A stretch of 64,000 nucleotides of DNA, taken from positions 1-64,000 of the forward strand of contig NZ_VTHJ01000046.1 in NCBI RefSeq assembly GCF_008386495.1, in the 5' to 3' direction. Below, piece by piece: positions 54,086-62,218 of the stretch; within the stretch, counting starts at the first letter, position 1; each line of letters opens with the position of its first letter. Under the pieces are notes generated by a model. It did no database searches. It was given only the letters and a program-made list of their open reading frames with translations, and was not told the origin of the DNA. The position numbers and the translations under genes are program-made. This stretch comes from Streptomyces tailanensis (GTDB lineage Bacteria > Actinomycetota > Actinomycetes > Streptomycetales > Streptomycetaceae).

Positions 54086-54784
54086 ATGCTGTTTTCCAGC
54101 AAGGGCAAGCACCGCCGCCCGAGCAAGGCCGCCCGTGCCATCGCCGCCGCCGGTGTCACCGGCGCCGCCGCCATCGCCGCTCCGCTGATGGTCGCCGGCA
54201 GCGCCTCCGCCGCCACCGCCTCCGAGTGGGACGCGGTCGCCCAGTGCGAGTCCGGCGGCAACTGGTCCATCAACACCGGCAACGGCTACTACGGCGGTCT
54301 GCAGTTCTCCGCCTCCACCTGGGCCGGGTACGGCGGTACGAAGTACGCCGCCACCGCCGACCAGGCCACCAAGGCTCAGCAGATCGAGATAGCCGAGAAG
54401 GTCCTCGCGGGCCAGGGCAAGGGCGCCTGGCCGGTCTGCGGCACGGGCCTGTCCAGCGCCTCCTACGACGGTGCCGCCGCCGGCAGCGGCTCCTCGAACT
54501 CGAACTCCGGCTCGAACTCCGGCTCGAACTCCAGCTCCTCGCAGGAGAGCACCCAGGAGACCCGCGCCTCCCGCTCCTCCGAGCGCGCCACCGTCGAGAC
54601 CCCGACCGGCAAGAAGGTCAAGAAGGGCGACGGCGAGTACAAGGTCGTCTCCGGCGACACCCTCAGCGGCATCGCCGAGGCGGAGAACGTCGAGGGTGGC
54701 TGGGAGAAGCTCTACGAGCTGAACAAGGACATCGTCGACGACGCCGACTTCATCTACCCCGGCCAGCAGCTCCACCTGAGCTGA
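54086..54784 (+). CDS. rpfA: Resuscitation-promoting factor (RpfA-type), secreted
   Basis: This 232-residue protein has a signal peptide (to about residue 42, GSASA), an Rpf domain at 45-110 with QCESGGNWSINTGNGYYGGL (catalytic Glu55) and a disulfide partner in WPVCG, a Ser/Asn-rich linker and a C-terminal LysM (YKVVSGDTLSGIAEAENV, ADFIYPGQQLHLS). It cleaves wall glycan and should act in germination. The ATG at 54086 has GAGGGG 8 nt upstream. It sits under the c-di-AMP riboswitch, which links its expression to that messenger. The gene symbol rests on context and architecture. Confidence 0.92.
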   Translation: MLFSSKGKHRRPSKAARAIAAAGVTGAAAIAAPLMVAGSASAATASEWDAVAQCESGGNWSINTGNGYYGGLQFSASTWAGYGGTKYAATADQATKAQQIEIAEKVLAGQGKGAWPVCGTGLSSASYDGAAAGSGSSNSNSGSNSGSNSSSSQESTQETRASRSSERATVETPTGKKVKKGDGEYKVVSGDTLSGIAEAENVEGGWEKLYELNKDIVDDADFIYPGQQLHLS

Positions 54785-54815
54785 CGACCGGGCGGATGTG
54801 ACCGGGCGCGTGGGG

Positions 54816-54844
54816 CCGGTCCGGTATGACTATGACTGGACCGG
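54816..54844 (+). terminator. Hairpin after rpfA
   Basis: CCGGTCC (54816-54822) pairs with GGACCGG (54838-54844), 31 nt beyond the rpfA stop, with an A-rich segment GAAAAAATA soon after. It is a modest terminator of rpfA. Confidence 0.6.
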
Positions 54845-54955
54845 AACGGCTGTGCCGAAAAAATAGGCCGCTCCTCAGCTGAACCACAGTCCGCTCACAT
54901 CCGTGTCCTCCATAGTGAAGACCTCGTGAGGGCATTCCCCCGTCCCCCACGGGCT

Positions 54956-54997
54956 CCCCGCTCCGGTGCGCATTCCCCCGTACGCACCGGAGCGGGG
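54956..54997 (+). terminator. Strong intrinsic terminator in the rpfA-eno gap
   Basis: CCCCGCTCCGGTGCG (54956-54970) pairs perfectly with CGCACCGGAGCGGGG (54983-54997) and is followed by CTTTTTCTT. It is the clearest U-tract terminator in the window. It lies 170 nt after rpfA, past the first hairpin, so it may end a separate short transcript. The rest of the 416-nt gap is C/T-rich and non-coding up to the eno promoter. Confidence 0.93.
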
Positions 54998-55122
54998 CTT
55001 TTTCTTGCCCGCCCTCCCTCCTTCTCGCCTCCTCCTCTCCTTGTTCACCTCCCCACCTCCCTCTCTTTGTTCCGGCGTGAAACAATCGGTACGGTCTGTT
55101 CGTCCACGGGACGGTCGGTCCG

Positions 55123-55150
55123 CTGCCGACAGCCCCGGGGCGGTTAGGCT
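55123..55150 (+). promoter_or_regulatory. Candidate eno promoter
   Basis: CTGCCG (55123-55128) and TAGGCT (55145-55150) are spaced 16 bp apart, about 50 nt before the enolase start. TAGGCT is a usual Streptomyces -10 form. The -35 is imperfect. Confidence 0.4.
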
Positions 55151-55200
55151 CTAGTCGCAAACAGCGTCACATCGCGTCACATCCCAAGAAGGAGATGCTC

Positions 55201-56481
55201 GTGCCGTCCATCGACGTCGTCGTAGCCCGGGAAATCCTGGACTCCCGAGGCAACCCCACGGTCGAGGTCGAGGTCGGCCTCGACGACGGCAGCACGGGGC
55301 GTGCCGCCGTTCCGTCCGGCGCCTCCACGGGTGCCTTCGAGGCCATCGAGCTCCGTGACGGCGACCCCAACCGCTATCTCGGCAAGGGCGTCGAGAAGGC
55401 CGTCCTCGCGGTGATCGAGCAGATCGGCCCGGAGCTCGTCGGCTACGACGCCACCGAGCAGCGCCTGATCGACCAGGCGATGTTCGACCTGGACGCCACC
55501 GACAACAAGGGCTCCCTCGGCGCCAACGCCATCCTCGGCGTCTCCCTCGCCGTCGCCCACGCCGCCTCCGAGGCCAGCGACCTCCCGCTCTTCCGCTACC
55601 TGGGCGGCCCGAACGCGCACCTGCTGCCGGTGCCGATGATGAACATCCTGAACGGCGGCTCGCACGCCGACTCCAACGTGGACATCCAGGAGTTCATGAT
55701 CGCCCCGATCGGCGCGGAGTCCTTCTCCGAGGCGCTGCGCTGGGGCGCCGAGGTCTACCACACCCTCAAGAAGGTGCTGAAGACCAAGGGCCTGTCCACC
55801 GGCCTCGGCGACGAGGGCGGTTTCGCCCCGAACCTGGAGTCCAACCGCGCCGCCCTCGACCTCATCCTTGAGGCGATCAAGGAGGCCGGCTACACCCCCG
55901 GCGAGCAGATCGCCCTGGCGCTCGACGTCGCCGCCTCCGAGTTCTACAAGGACGGCGTCTATACCTTCGAGGGCAAGGAGCGCTCCGCCGCCGAGATGAC
56001 CGAGTACTACGCCGAGCTCGTCGAGGCGTACCCGCTCGTCTCCATCGAGGACCCGCTGTTCGAGGACGACTGGGCCGGCTGGAAGGTCATCACCGACAAG
56101 CTGGGCGACAAGGTCCAGATCGTCGGCGACGACCTCTTCGTCACCAACCCCGAGCGCCTCGCCCGCGGCATCGAGGAGGGCTCCGCCAACGCCCTGCTGG
56201 TGAAGGTCAACCAGATCGGTTCCCTCACCGAGACGCTGGACGCCGTCGAGCTGGCCCAGCGCAACGGCTTCAAGTGCATGATGTCCCACCGCTCCGGCGA
56301 GACCGAGGACGTCACCATCGCCGACCTCGCCGTCGCCGTGAACTGCGGCCAGATCAAGACCGGCGCCCCGGCCCGCTCGGACCGCGTCGCCAAGTACAAC
56401 CAGCTGCTGCGCATCGAGGAGATCCTCGACGACGCCGCGGTGTACGCCGGCCGCAGCGCGTTCCCCCGCTTCAAGGGCTGA
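55201..56481 (+). CDS. eno: Enolase
   Basis: Enolase converts 2-phosphoglycerate to phosphoenolpyruvate. The 426-residue sequence has all signatures: REILDSRGNPTVEVEV, GASTGAFEAIELRD, GGSHADSNVDIQEFM, GDEGGFAP, the metal ligands in ALDVAASEF, SIEDPL and VGDDLFVTN, the catalytic Lys in LLVKVNQIGSLTE, and SHRSGETED. The GTG at 55201 lies 6 nt after GGAG. The ATG at 55195 would touch the Shine-Dalgarno sequence and is rejected. Surface enolase roles cannot be judged. The gene begins the eno-divIC-DUF501-ppx cluster typical of actinobacteria. Confidence 0.98.
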   Translation: MPSIDVVVAREILDSRGNPTVEVEVGLDDGSTGRAAVPSGASTGAFEAIELRDGDPNRYLGKGVEKAVLAVIEQIGPELVGYDATEQRLIDQAMFDLDATDNKGSLGANAILGVSLAVAHAASEASDLPLFRYLGGPNAHLLPVPMMNILNGGSHADSNVDIQEFMIAPIGAESFSEALRWGAEVYHTLKKVLKTKGLSTGLGDEGGFAPNLESNRAALDLILEAIKEAGYTPGEQIALALDVAASEFYKDGVYTFEGKERSAAEMTEYYAELVEAYPLVSIEDPLFEDDWAGWKVITDKLGDKVQIVGDDLFVTNPERLARGIEEGSANALLVKVNQIGSLTETLDAVELAQRNGFKCMMSHRSGETEDVTIADLAVAVNCGQIKTGAPARSDRVAKYNQLLRIEEILDDAAVYAGRSAFPRFKG

Positions 56482-56593
56482 GGCCCTCTGTAGGGCAGCA
56501 GTAGGAAGCGTCGTACGTACGTCCCCGTACCCGGTCCCGTACCGTGTGCGGGGACGTACGCGCATCGCGCCGTGAGTGAAGGGGAAGTGGGAC

Positions 56594-57070
56594 ATGGCCG
56601 TGAAGGACCGGGACCGTTTCTCCACGGCGACCAGGCTGAAACTGCTCGGTGAGCAGACGGCCGCCCGGGTCTACCGCTCCCAGACCAAGCGCCAGGCCCG
56701 CCGCTCCCGGCTGACCGGCCGCGCCGCGCTGCTCGCCCTCGTCCTCTGCTCGATGATCGTGGCCCTTGCCTACCCCATAAGGCAGTACGTCTCCCAGCGC
56801 GCCGAGATCGCCGAGTTGCAGCGGCAGCGCGAGGAGGCGCGTGAGCGGGTCGAGGAGTTGCGCGACCTCAAGGCGCGCTGGCAGGACGACGCGTACGCCG
56901 AGCAGCGCATCCGGGAGCGGCTGCACTATGTGATGCCGGGCGAGACCGGCTACACGATGATCGACCCGGACGCGGCGAAGCAGTCCCGTACGACGCAGGG
57001 GGCGGCCGACCGTCCCTGGTACACCAATGTCTGGGACGGCGTCGACAAGGCCGACGCCGCCGACAGCTGA
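56594..57070 (+). CDS. divIC: Septum formation initiator (DivIC/FtsB family)
   Basis: This 158-residue protein has a basic cytosolic N-terminus, one transmembrane helix at about 50-68 (LLALVLCSMIVALAYPI), a coiled coil (AEIAELQRQREEARERVEEL) and the conserved YAEQRIRERLHYVMPGETGY that contacts FtsL. It acts in divisome assembly and septal wall activation. The ATG at 56594 has AGGGGAAG upstream. It is third from the eno promoter in a cluster conserved across actinobacteria. It appears intact. Confidence 0.93.
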   Translation: MAVKDRDRFSTATRLKLLGEQTAARVYRSQTKRQARRSRLTGRAALLALVLCSMIVALAYPIRQYVSQRAEIAELQRQREEARERVEELRDLKARWQDDAYAEQRIRERLHYVMPGETGYTMIDPDAAKQSRTTQGAADRPWYTNVWDGVDKADAADS

Positions 57071-57127
57071 ACGGTCACCCCGTGACCGTGAACCGAAGAG
57101 CCACACCGAGGACTTGAGTAGCACGTT

Positions 57128-57658
57128 ATGCAGACGCCCCCGCCGCCCACCCCGCGCACCGAGCCCACCGACGCGGACGTCGAGGCCTTCCAGCAGCAGC
57201 TCGGGCGCCCGCCGCGCGGGCTGCGCGCGATCGCGCACCGCTGCCCGTGCGGACAGCCGGACGTCGTCGAGACGGCGCCGCGCCTGCCGGACGGCACACC
57301 CTTCCCGACGACGTACTACCTGACGTGCCCGCGCGCCGCCTCCGCGATCGGCACGCTGGAGGCGAACGGCGTGATGAAGGAGATGACCGAGCGGCTGGCC
57401 AAGGACGAGGACCTGGCCGCGGCCTACCGGGCCGCTCACGAGGACTACATCCGGCGCCGCGACGAGATCGAGGAGCTGAAGGGCTTCCCGAGCGCCGGCG
57501 GCATGCCCGACCGCGTGAAGTGCCTGCACGTCCTGGTGGCGCACTCGCTGGCCGCCGGCCCCGGCGTCAACCCGCTGGGCGACGAGGCGATCGAGATGCT
57601 GCCGGAGTGGTGGGCGAAGGGGCCGTGCGTGGTTCCCGCCGAGGAGGCCGGCAAGTGA
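57128..57658 (+). CDS. DUF501 protein
   Basis: This 176-residue protein matches DUF501: DADVEAFQQQLGRPPRGLRA, RCPCGQPDVVETAPRLPDG, TPFPTTYYLTCPRA and MPDRVKCLHVLVAHSLAAG. Two cysteine pairs (CPCG and later Cys residues in TCPRA and KCLH) might bind metal. The family is widespread in actinobacteria, always near enolase and Ppx, but its role is unknown. Its stop overlaps the ppx start by 4 nt, so translation is coupled. The start is the ATG at 57128. Confidence 0.92.
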   Translation: MQTPPPPTPRTEPTDADVEAFQQQLGRPPRGLRAIAHRCPCGQPDVVETAPRLPDGTPFPTTYYLTCPRAASAIGTLEANGVMKEMTERLAKDEDLAAAYRAAHEDYIRRRDEIEELKGFPSAGGMPDRVKCLHVLVAHSLAAGPGVNPLGDEAIEMLPEWWAKGPCVVPAEEAGK

Positions 57659-58596
57659 CCCGCGTCGCCGCCGTCGACTGCGGTACGAACTCCATCCGTC
57701 TCCTCGTCGCCGACGCGGACCCGGACACGGGTGAACTCGTCGAACTGGACCGGCGGATGACCATCGTCCGCCTCGGCCAGGGCGTCGACCGTACGGGCCG
57801 GCTCGCCCCCGAGGCGCTGGAGCGGACCTTCGCCGCCTGCCGTGAGTACGCGGCGGTCATCAAGGAGCACGGTGCCGAGCGGCTCCGTTTCGTCGCGACC
57901 TCCGCGTCCCGCGACGCCGAGAACCGCGACGAGTTCGTACGAGGGGTGCTGGACATCCTCGGTGTCGAGCCCGAGGTGATCTCCGGGGACCAGGAGGCCG
58001 AGTTCTCCTTCACCGGCGCCACCAAGGAACTGCTGGACCGGGAAGACTTCGCCAAGCCCTTCCTCGTCGTGGACATCGGCGGCGGCTCGACCGAGTTCGT
58101 GGTCGGCGACGACCATGTGTGCGGGGCCCGCTCGGTGGACATCGGCTGCGTACGGCTGACCGAGCGGCACCTCGTCCGGGACGGCGCCGTCGTCGACCCG
58201 CCGGGCGACGAGCAGATCGCCGCCATACGTGCCGACATCGAGGCCGCGCTGGAGCTCGCGGAGCGGCATGTGCCGCTGCGGGAGGCGCACACGCTCGTCG
58301 GACTCGCCGGCTCGGTCACGACCCTGTCCGCGATCGCCCAGGACCTCCCGGCGTACGACTCGGTGGCCATCCACCACTCCCGGATCCCCTACGAGCGCGT
58401 CCGGGAGATCACCGAGTGGCTGCTGCGGTCGACGCACGCCGAGCGCGAGGCCGTCCCGTCGATGCATCCCGGGCGCGTGGACGTGATCGCGGCCGGTGCC
58501 CTCGTACTCCTGTCGATCATGGAGCGGATCGGGGCGGAGGAGGTCGTGGTGAGCGAGCACGACATCCTGGACGGAATCGCCTGGTCTGTCGCGTGA
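57655..58596 (+). CDS. ppx: Ppx/GppA exopolyphosphatase-family phosphatase
   Basis: This 313-residue protein has the ASKHA-fold pattern: AAVDCGTNSIRLLVAD phosphate-1 loop, TSASRDAENR, ISGDQEAEFSF and the phosphate-2 segment VVDIGGGSTEFV. It may hydrolyse polyphosphate or the pppGpp 5'-phosphate. Single-domain short Ppx proteins of this type are usual in actinobacteria. The start is the GTG at 57655 overlapping the DUF501 stop. A weak AGGGG/CCCCT hairpin (58665-58684) follows. The choice between Ppx and GppA cannot be made by motif. Confidence 0.93.
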   Translation: MTRVAAVDCGTNSIRLLVADADPDTGELVELDRRMTIVRLGQGVDRTGRLAPEALERTFAACREYAAVIKEHGAERLRFVATSASRDAENRDEFVRGVLDILGVEPEVISGDQEAEFSFTGATKELLDREDFAKPFLVVDIGGGSTEFVVGDDHVCGARSVDIGCVRLTERHLVRDGAVVDPPGDEQIAAIRADIEAALELAERHVPLREAHTLVGLAGSVTTLSAIAQDLPAYDSVAIHHSRIPYERVREITEWLLRSTHAEREAVPSMHPGRVDVIAAGALVLLSIMERIGAEEVVVSEHDILDGIAWSVA

Positions 58597-58706
58597 GTAG
58601 CGAAGTCTTTGCTACTTGTCGGTAGCCTCGGTTGAGCTGGTCGGATAACGTATGAGCGCGTTCCAGGGGTGCCTCGGTGCCCCTCGATGACGTGCCGCCG
58701 GAAAAC

Positions 58707-58725
58707 TTCGTGAAGTTCTTCACAA
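58707..58725 (+). promoter_or_regulatory. Rex-type operator upstream of ndh
   Basis: On the minus strand it reads TTGTGAAGAACTTCACGA, which matches the Rex consensus TTGTGAAnnnnTTCACAA at all but one position. It lies ~320 bp before the ndh start. A second weaker half-match, TTGTGAAGGGGCGCACGA (58992-59009), lies just upstream of a -10-like CATACT (59031-59036) that would give a leaderless or near-leaderless ndh message. NADH/NAD+ sensing by Rex of NADH dehydrogenase genes is known in Streptomyces. The remaining 447-nt gap shows no gene. Confidence 0.68.
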
Positions 58726-59043
58726 GAGAATCGGCCCTGATGGGCGACGTTTTGAGGCTGTGCAGAGCCTACGGGGGCTCCGGTGGGTCAACAGGGTGCC
58801 ACCGAGAGGGGTGCGCGGTGGTCTCGTCCGGGTGAAAACGCGGCCGGTTCGGAGTGTTCTCCAAGGGGTCACGCGGCCGGAAGGGCAGTTCACGCGGCCT
58901 TGACAACGTCCGGCCGCACAAGGGGGTTCCCCGCCGGGACCATGACCTGCGTCACGGGGGTCGCGCAGTGTAGCAGAGGGTGTGTGGAAGCTTGTGAAGG
59001 GGCGCACGAGCACCCCCCGGATGGCGGGTACATACTCGATGGC

Positions 59044-60423
59044 ATGAGCACCACGGAGCGTCCCAGGATCCTCGTAGTAGGCGGTGGGTACGTAGGCCTG
59101 TACGCAGCTCGGCGCATCCTCAAGAAGATGCGCTACGGCGAGGCGACCGTCACGGTCGTCGACCCCCGGTCGTACATGACCTACCAGCCCTTCCTCCCCG
59201 AAGCCGCCGCCGGCAGCATCTCCCCGCGGCACGTCGTCGTCCCACTGCGACGCGTGCTCCCCAAGGCGGAGGTCCTCACCGGCCGGGTCACCACCATCGA
59301 CCAGGACCGCAAGGTCGCCACCGTCGCGCCGCTGGTCGGTGAGGCGTACGAGCTGCCCTTCGACTACCTGGTGATCGCGCTCGGCGCGGTCTCCCGCACC
59401 TTCCCGATCCCCGGCCTCGCCGAGCAGGGCATCGGCATGAAGGGCATCGAGGAGGCCATCGGCCTGCGCAACCACGTCCTCGAACAGCTCGACAAGGCCG
59501 ACTCCACGACCGACGAGGACGTCCGCCGCAAGGCGCTCACCTTCGTCTTCGTGGGCGGTGGCTTCGCCGGTGCGGAGACCATCGGTGAGGTCGAGGACAT
59601 GGCCCGCGACGCCGCGAAGTACTACAAGAACGTGTCCCGCGAGGACATGCGCTTCGTCCTCGTCGACGCCGCCGACAAGATCCTCCCCGAGGTCGGTCCG
59701 AAGCTCGGCCTCTACGGCAAGGAGCACCTGGAGGGCCGCGGGGTCGAGGTCTACCTCAACACCTCCATGGACTCCTGCGTCGACGGCCACGTCGTGCTGA
59801 AGAACGGCCTGGAGGTCGACTCCAACACGATCGTCTGGACGGCCGGCGTCAAGCCGAACCCGGTCCTCTCGCGCTACGGTCTGCCGCTCGGCCCCCGCGG
59901 CCACGTCGACGCCCAGCCGACCCTCCAGGTCACCGGCACCGACTACATCTGGGCCGCGGGCGACAACGCCCAGGTCCCGGACGTCGCCGCCCGCAAGGCC
60001 GGCGTCGAGAACGCCTGGTGCCCGCCGAACGCGCAGCACGCGCTGCGTCAGGCCAGGGTCCTCGGCGACAACGTGGTCTCCGGTATGCGGGGCTTCCCGC
60101 AGAAGGAGTACGCGCACTCCAACAAGGGTGCGGTGGCGGGCCTCGGCCTCCACAAGGGCGTCGCGATGATCGTCATGGGCAAGATGAAGATCAAGCTGCG
60201 CGGCCGCCTGGCCTGGTACATGCACCGTGGCTACCACGGTCTCGCCATGCCGACCTGGAACCGCAAGATCCGCGTCTTCGCCGACTGGACCCTCGCGATG
60301 TTCCTCAAGCGCGAGGTCGTGTCGCTGGGCGCCATCGAGTCCCCTCGCGAGGAGTTCTACGAGGCGGCCAAGCCGGCGCCGGTCGCTGCCGCGAAGACCG
60401 GGGAGAAGGCCAAGGCGTCCTGA
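59044..60423 (+). CDS. ndh: Type II NADH dehydrogenase (NDH-2)
   Basis: This 459-residue flavoprotein has the FAD-binding start ILVVGGGYVGLYAARRI, a second nucleotide-binding GGGFAGAET for NADH, and the FAD C-terminal IWAAGDNAQVPD. The segment NAWCPPNAQHALRQARVLGDN and the C-terminal amphipathic region (YMHRGYHGLAMP) are typical of NDH-2, which passes electrons from NADH to quinone without pumping protons. The ATG at 59044 has no good Shine-Dalgarno sequence. A promoter -10 at 59031 suggests a leaderless message. Rex-like operators stand upstream. The upstream open frame is not coding. It appears intact. Confidence 0.93.
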   Translation: MSTTERPRILVVGGGYVGLYAARRILKKMRYGEATVTVVDPRSYMTYQPFLPEAAAGSISPRHVVVPLRRVLPKAEVLTGRVTTIDQDRKVATVAPLVGEAYELPFDYLVIALGAVSRTFPIPGLAEQGIGMKGIEEAIGLRNHVLEQLDKADSTTDEDVRRKALTFVFVGGGFAGAETIGEVEDMARDAAKYYKNVSREDMRFVLVDAADKILPEVGPKLGLYGKEHLEGRGVEVYLNTSMDSCVDGHVVLKNGLEVDSNTIVWTAGVKPNPVLSRYGLPLGPRGHVDAQPTLQVTGTDYIWAAGDNAQVPDVAARKAGVENAWCPPNAQHALRQARVLGDNVVSGMRGFPQKEYAHSNKGAVAGLGLHKGVAMIVMGKMKIKLRGRLAWYMHRGYHGLAMPTWNRKIRVFADWTLAMFLKREVVSLGAIESPREEFYEAAKPAPVAAAKTGEKAKAS

Positions 60424-60450
60424 CCTTTCCGGTCGCCCCCTGCTCGACCT

Positions 60451-60488
60451 GAAGGACCTCCCGCCATCCGTGGTGCGGGAGGTCCTTC
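60451..60488 (+). terminator. Terminator after ndh
   Basis: GAAGGACCTCCCGC (60451-60464) pairs perfectly with GCGGGAGGTCCTTC (60475-60488) over a 10-nt loop, 27 nt beyond the ndh stop. Confidence 0.9.
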
Positions 60489-60550
60489 GGCGTTCTGGGT
60501 GCCTTCCAGCTCGGGGGGTTCGGTGCGTTGGCGGGTGCGGGTGATTCGTG

Positions 60551-60685
60551 GTTGTTCGCGCAGTTCCCCGCGCCCCTTAAAAGCCAGGGGGCACCCCCAG
60601 TCTTTCAGGGGCGCGGGGCTGTGACATATGCGGCTCCGCCGCGTGGGCGCGAACAACCCCCACCCACCCGCAGCCGCCAACGCAC
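60551..60685. repeat. Nested inverted-repeat block between ndh and cfa
   Basis: GTTGTTCGCGC (60551-60561) and GCGCGAACAAC (60647-60657) enclose a second pair, CCCCGCGCCCCT (60566-60577) and AGGGGCGCGGGG (60607-60618). The outer part also carries ATATGCGGCTCCGCCGCG (60626-60643) and CCCCCACCCACCCGCAGCC, shared with 1-85. The inner module is the inverse of 26331-26350. This is the commonest class of Streptomyces intergenic repeat. The remaining ~145 nt before cfa hold no gene. Confidence 0.78.
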
Positions 60686-60830
60686 CTCCAACCCCCGAGC
60701 TCGACCGCGAAAGCACTCGGCGGCAGAGGGAAACGCACTTGTAACGCGCCCGGGGGACTGCGGCCGAGCCCCGCAGGTGTTTACGTATGGACTGGACATT
60801 CCGGGATCTGTCGTCACGGAGGTGTGCACC

Positions 60831-62162
60831 ATGCAGGACGCCGCGTCGCGGCTGAAGACACTGTTCGAGCAGGCACTGGGGGCTCCGCTCCCAGTCCGGC
60901 TGAGGGCATGGGACGGTTCGGAGGCCGGTCCGCCGGAGGCTCCCGCGCTGGTGGTACGGAACCGCAGGGCCCTGCGCCGGCTGCTGTGGAAGCCGGGCGA
61001 GCTGGGCCTGGCCCGGGCCTGGGTCGCGGGCGACCTGGGTGTCGAGGGGGACCTGTACGCCGTACTGGATCTGATGGCGGACCAGGTGTGGGAGCGCGGG
61101 GAGGACGCCCGCGGCCTGACCGAGGCGCTGCGTGATCCGGAGGTGCGGGCTGCCGTCAGGGGGTTGCTGAAGCTGGCCGGGCCTGCCGTCCTCGTGCCGC
61201 CCGAACCGCCCCGCGAGGAGATCCGCGGAAGCCGCCACCGGCACACCAGACGCAGCGACAGACGCGCCGTCAGCCACCACTACGACGTGGGGAACGACTT
61301 CTACGAGATCGTCCTCGGCCCGTCGATGGTGTACTCGTGCGCGTACTGGCCGGCCCCCGAAGGCCACCCCGAAAGCCACCCCGAAAGCCACCCCGACAGC
61401 ACCCTCGAAGCCGCCCAGCGCGACAAGCTCGACCTCATCTGCCGCAAGCTCGGCCTCCGGCCGGGGCAGCGGCTGCTGGACGTCGGCTGTGGATGGGGTT
61501 CCATGGCCGTCTACGCCGCCCGGGAGTACAGCGTCGGCGTTGTCGGCATCACGCTGTCGCAGGAGCAGGCCGCGTACGCCCGTAAGCGGGTCGCCGAGGA
61601 GGGGCTGGCCGACCGGATCGAGATCCGCGTCCAGGACTACCGCGACGTCACCGACGGGCCCTACGACGCCGTCTCGTCCATCGGCATGGCCGAACACGTG
61701 GGCGCGGACCGGTACTTGGAGTACGCCGAGGCCCTGTACGCGCTCCTCACCCCCGGCGGGCGGCTCCTCAACCACCAGATCTCACGGCGGCCGCAGCACG
61801 ACGAGGGCTCGTACTCCCTCGACGGGTTCATCGACGCGTACGTCTTCCCGGACGGCGAACTCGCCCCCATCGGCACTACTGTCACCCAGCTCGAACGCGC
61901 CGGGTTCGAGGTCCGGGACGTGGAGTCGATCCGTGAGCACTACGCCCTCACCCTGCGCCGCTGGGTGGCCAACCTGGAGGCCGACTGGGCGTATGCGGTG
62001 CGGCTGACCAGCCCCGGGCGGGCTCGTGTGTGGCGGCTGTACATGGCCGCCTGCGCGCTCGCCTTCGAACGCAATCGCATCGGTGTCAATCAGGTGCTGG
62101 CCGTCCGGACTCCCGAGTCCGGCGACTCGGGGATGCCGCTGCGCTCCCGCACCTGGAACTGA
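60831..62162 (+). CDS. cfa: Cyclopropane-fatty-acyl-phospholipid synthase family methyltransferase
   Basis: This 443-residue enzyme adds a methylene across the double bond of membrane acyl chains, using AdoMet. It has a helical N-terminal domain (to about 140), then HHYDVGNDFYEIVLGPSMVYSCAYW, the AdoMet motif LDVGCGWGSMAVYAA, GITLSQEQ and a C-terminal lipid-binding part. A short internal repeat, HPESHPESHPDS, interrupts the loop after the YSCAYW box and is encoded by near-identical 12-bp units. The ATG at 60831 has GGAGG 8 nt upstream. It complements the desaturase at the other end of the window, since CFA synthases act on unsaturated lipids. It is single and ends at a bidirectional terminator. 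Confidence 0.92.
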   Translation: MQDAASRLKTLFEQALGAPLPVRLRAWDGSEAGPPEAPALVVRNRRALRRLLWKPGELGLARAWVAGDLGVEGDLYAVLDLMADQVWERGEDARGLTEALRDPEVRAAVRGLLKLAGPAVLVPPEPPREEIRGSRHRHTRRSDRRAVSHHYDVGNDFYEIVLGPSMVYSCAYWPAPEGHPESHPESHPDSTLEAAQRDKLDLICRKLGLRPGQRLLDVGCGWGSMAVYAAREYSVGVVGITLSQEQAAYARKRVAEEGLADRIEIRVQDYRDVTDGPYDAVSSIGMAEHVGADRYLEYAEALYALLTPGGRLLNHQISRRPQHDEGSYSLDGFIDAYVFPDGELAPIGTTVTQLERAGFEVRDVESIREHYALTLRRWVANLEADWAYAVRLTSPGRARVWRLYMAACALAFERNRIGVNQVLAVRTPESGDSGMPLRSRTWN

Positions 62163-62165
62163 GCG

Positions 62166-62203
62166 GAAGGGGCCCCGTTCCAGTACAGGAACGGGGCCCC
62201 TTC
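62166..62203. terminator. Bidirectional terminator between cfa and permease
   Basis: A perfect 16-bp stem, GAAGGGGCCCCGTTCC / GGAACGGGGCCCCTTC, with a 6-nt loop lies in the 56-nt gap between convergent genes. It can end both. Confidence 0.93.
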
Positions 62204-62218
62204 AGAAGTCCTCCCGCG

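Noticed and set aside
61361..61400. The short repeat in the CFA synthase as a CRISPR-like array.
   Set aside because: The units are 12 bp without spacers and are in-frame coding repeats.
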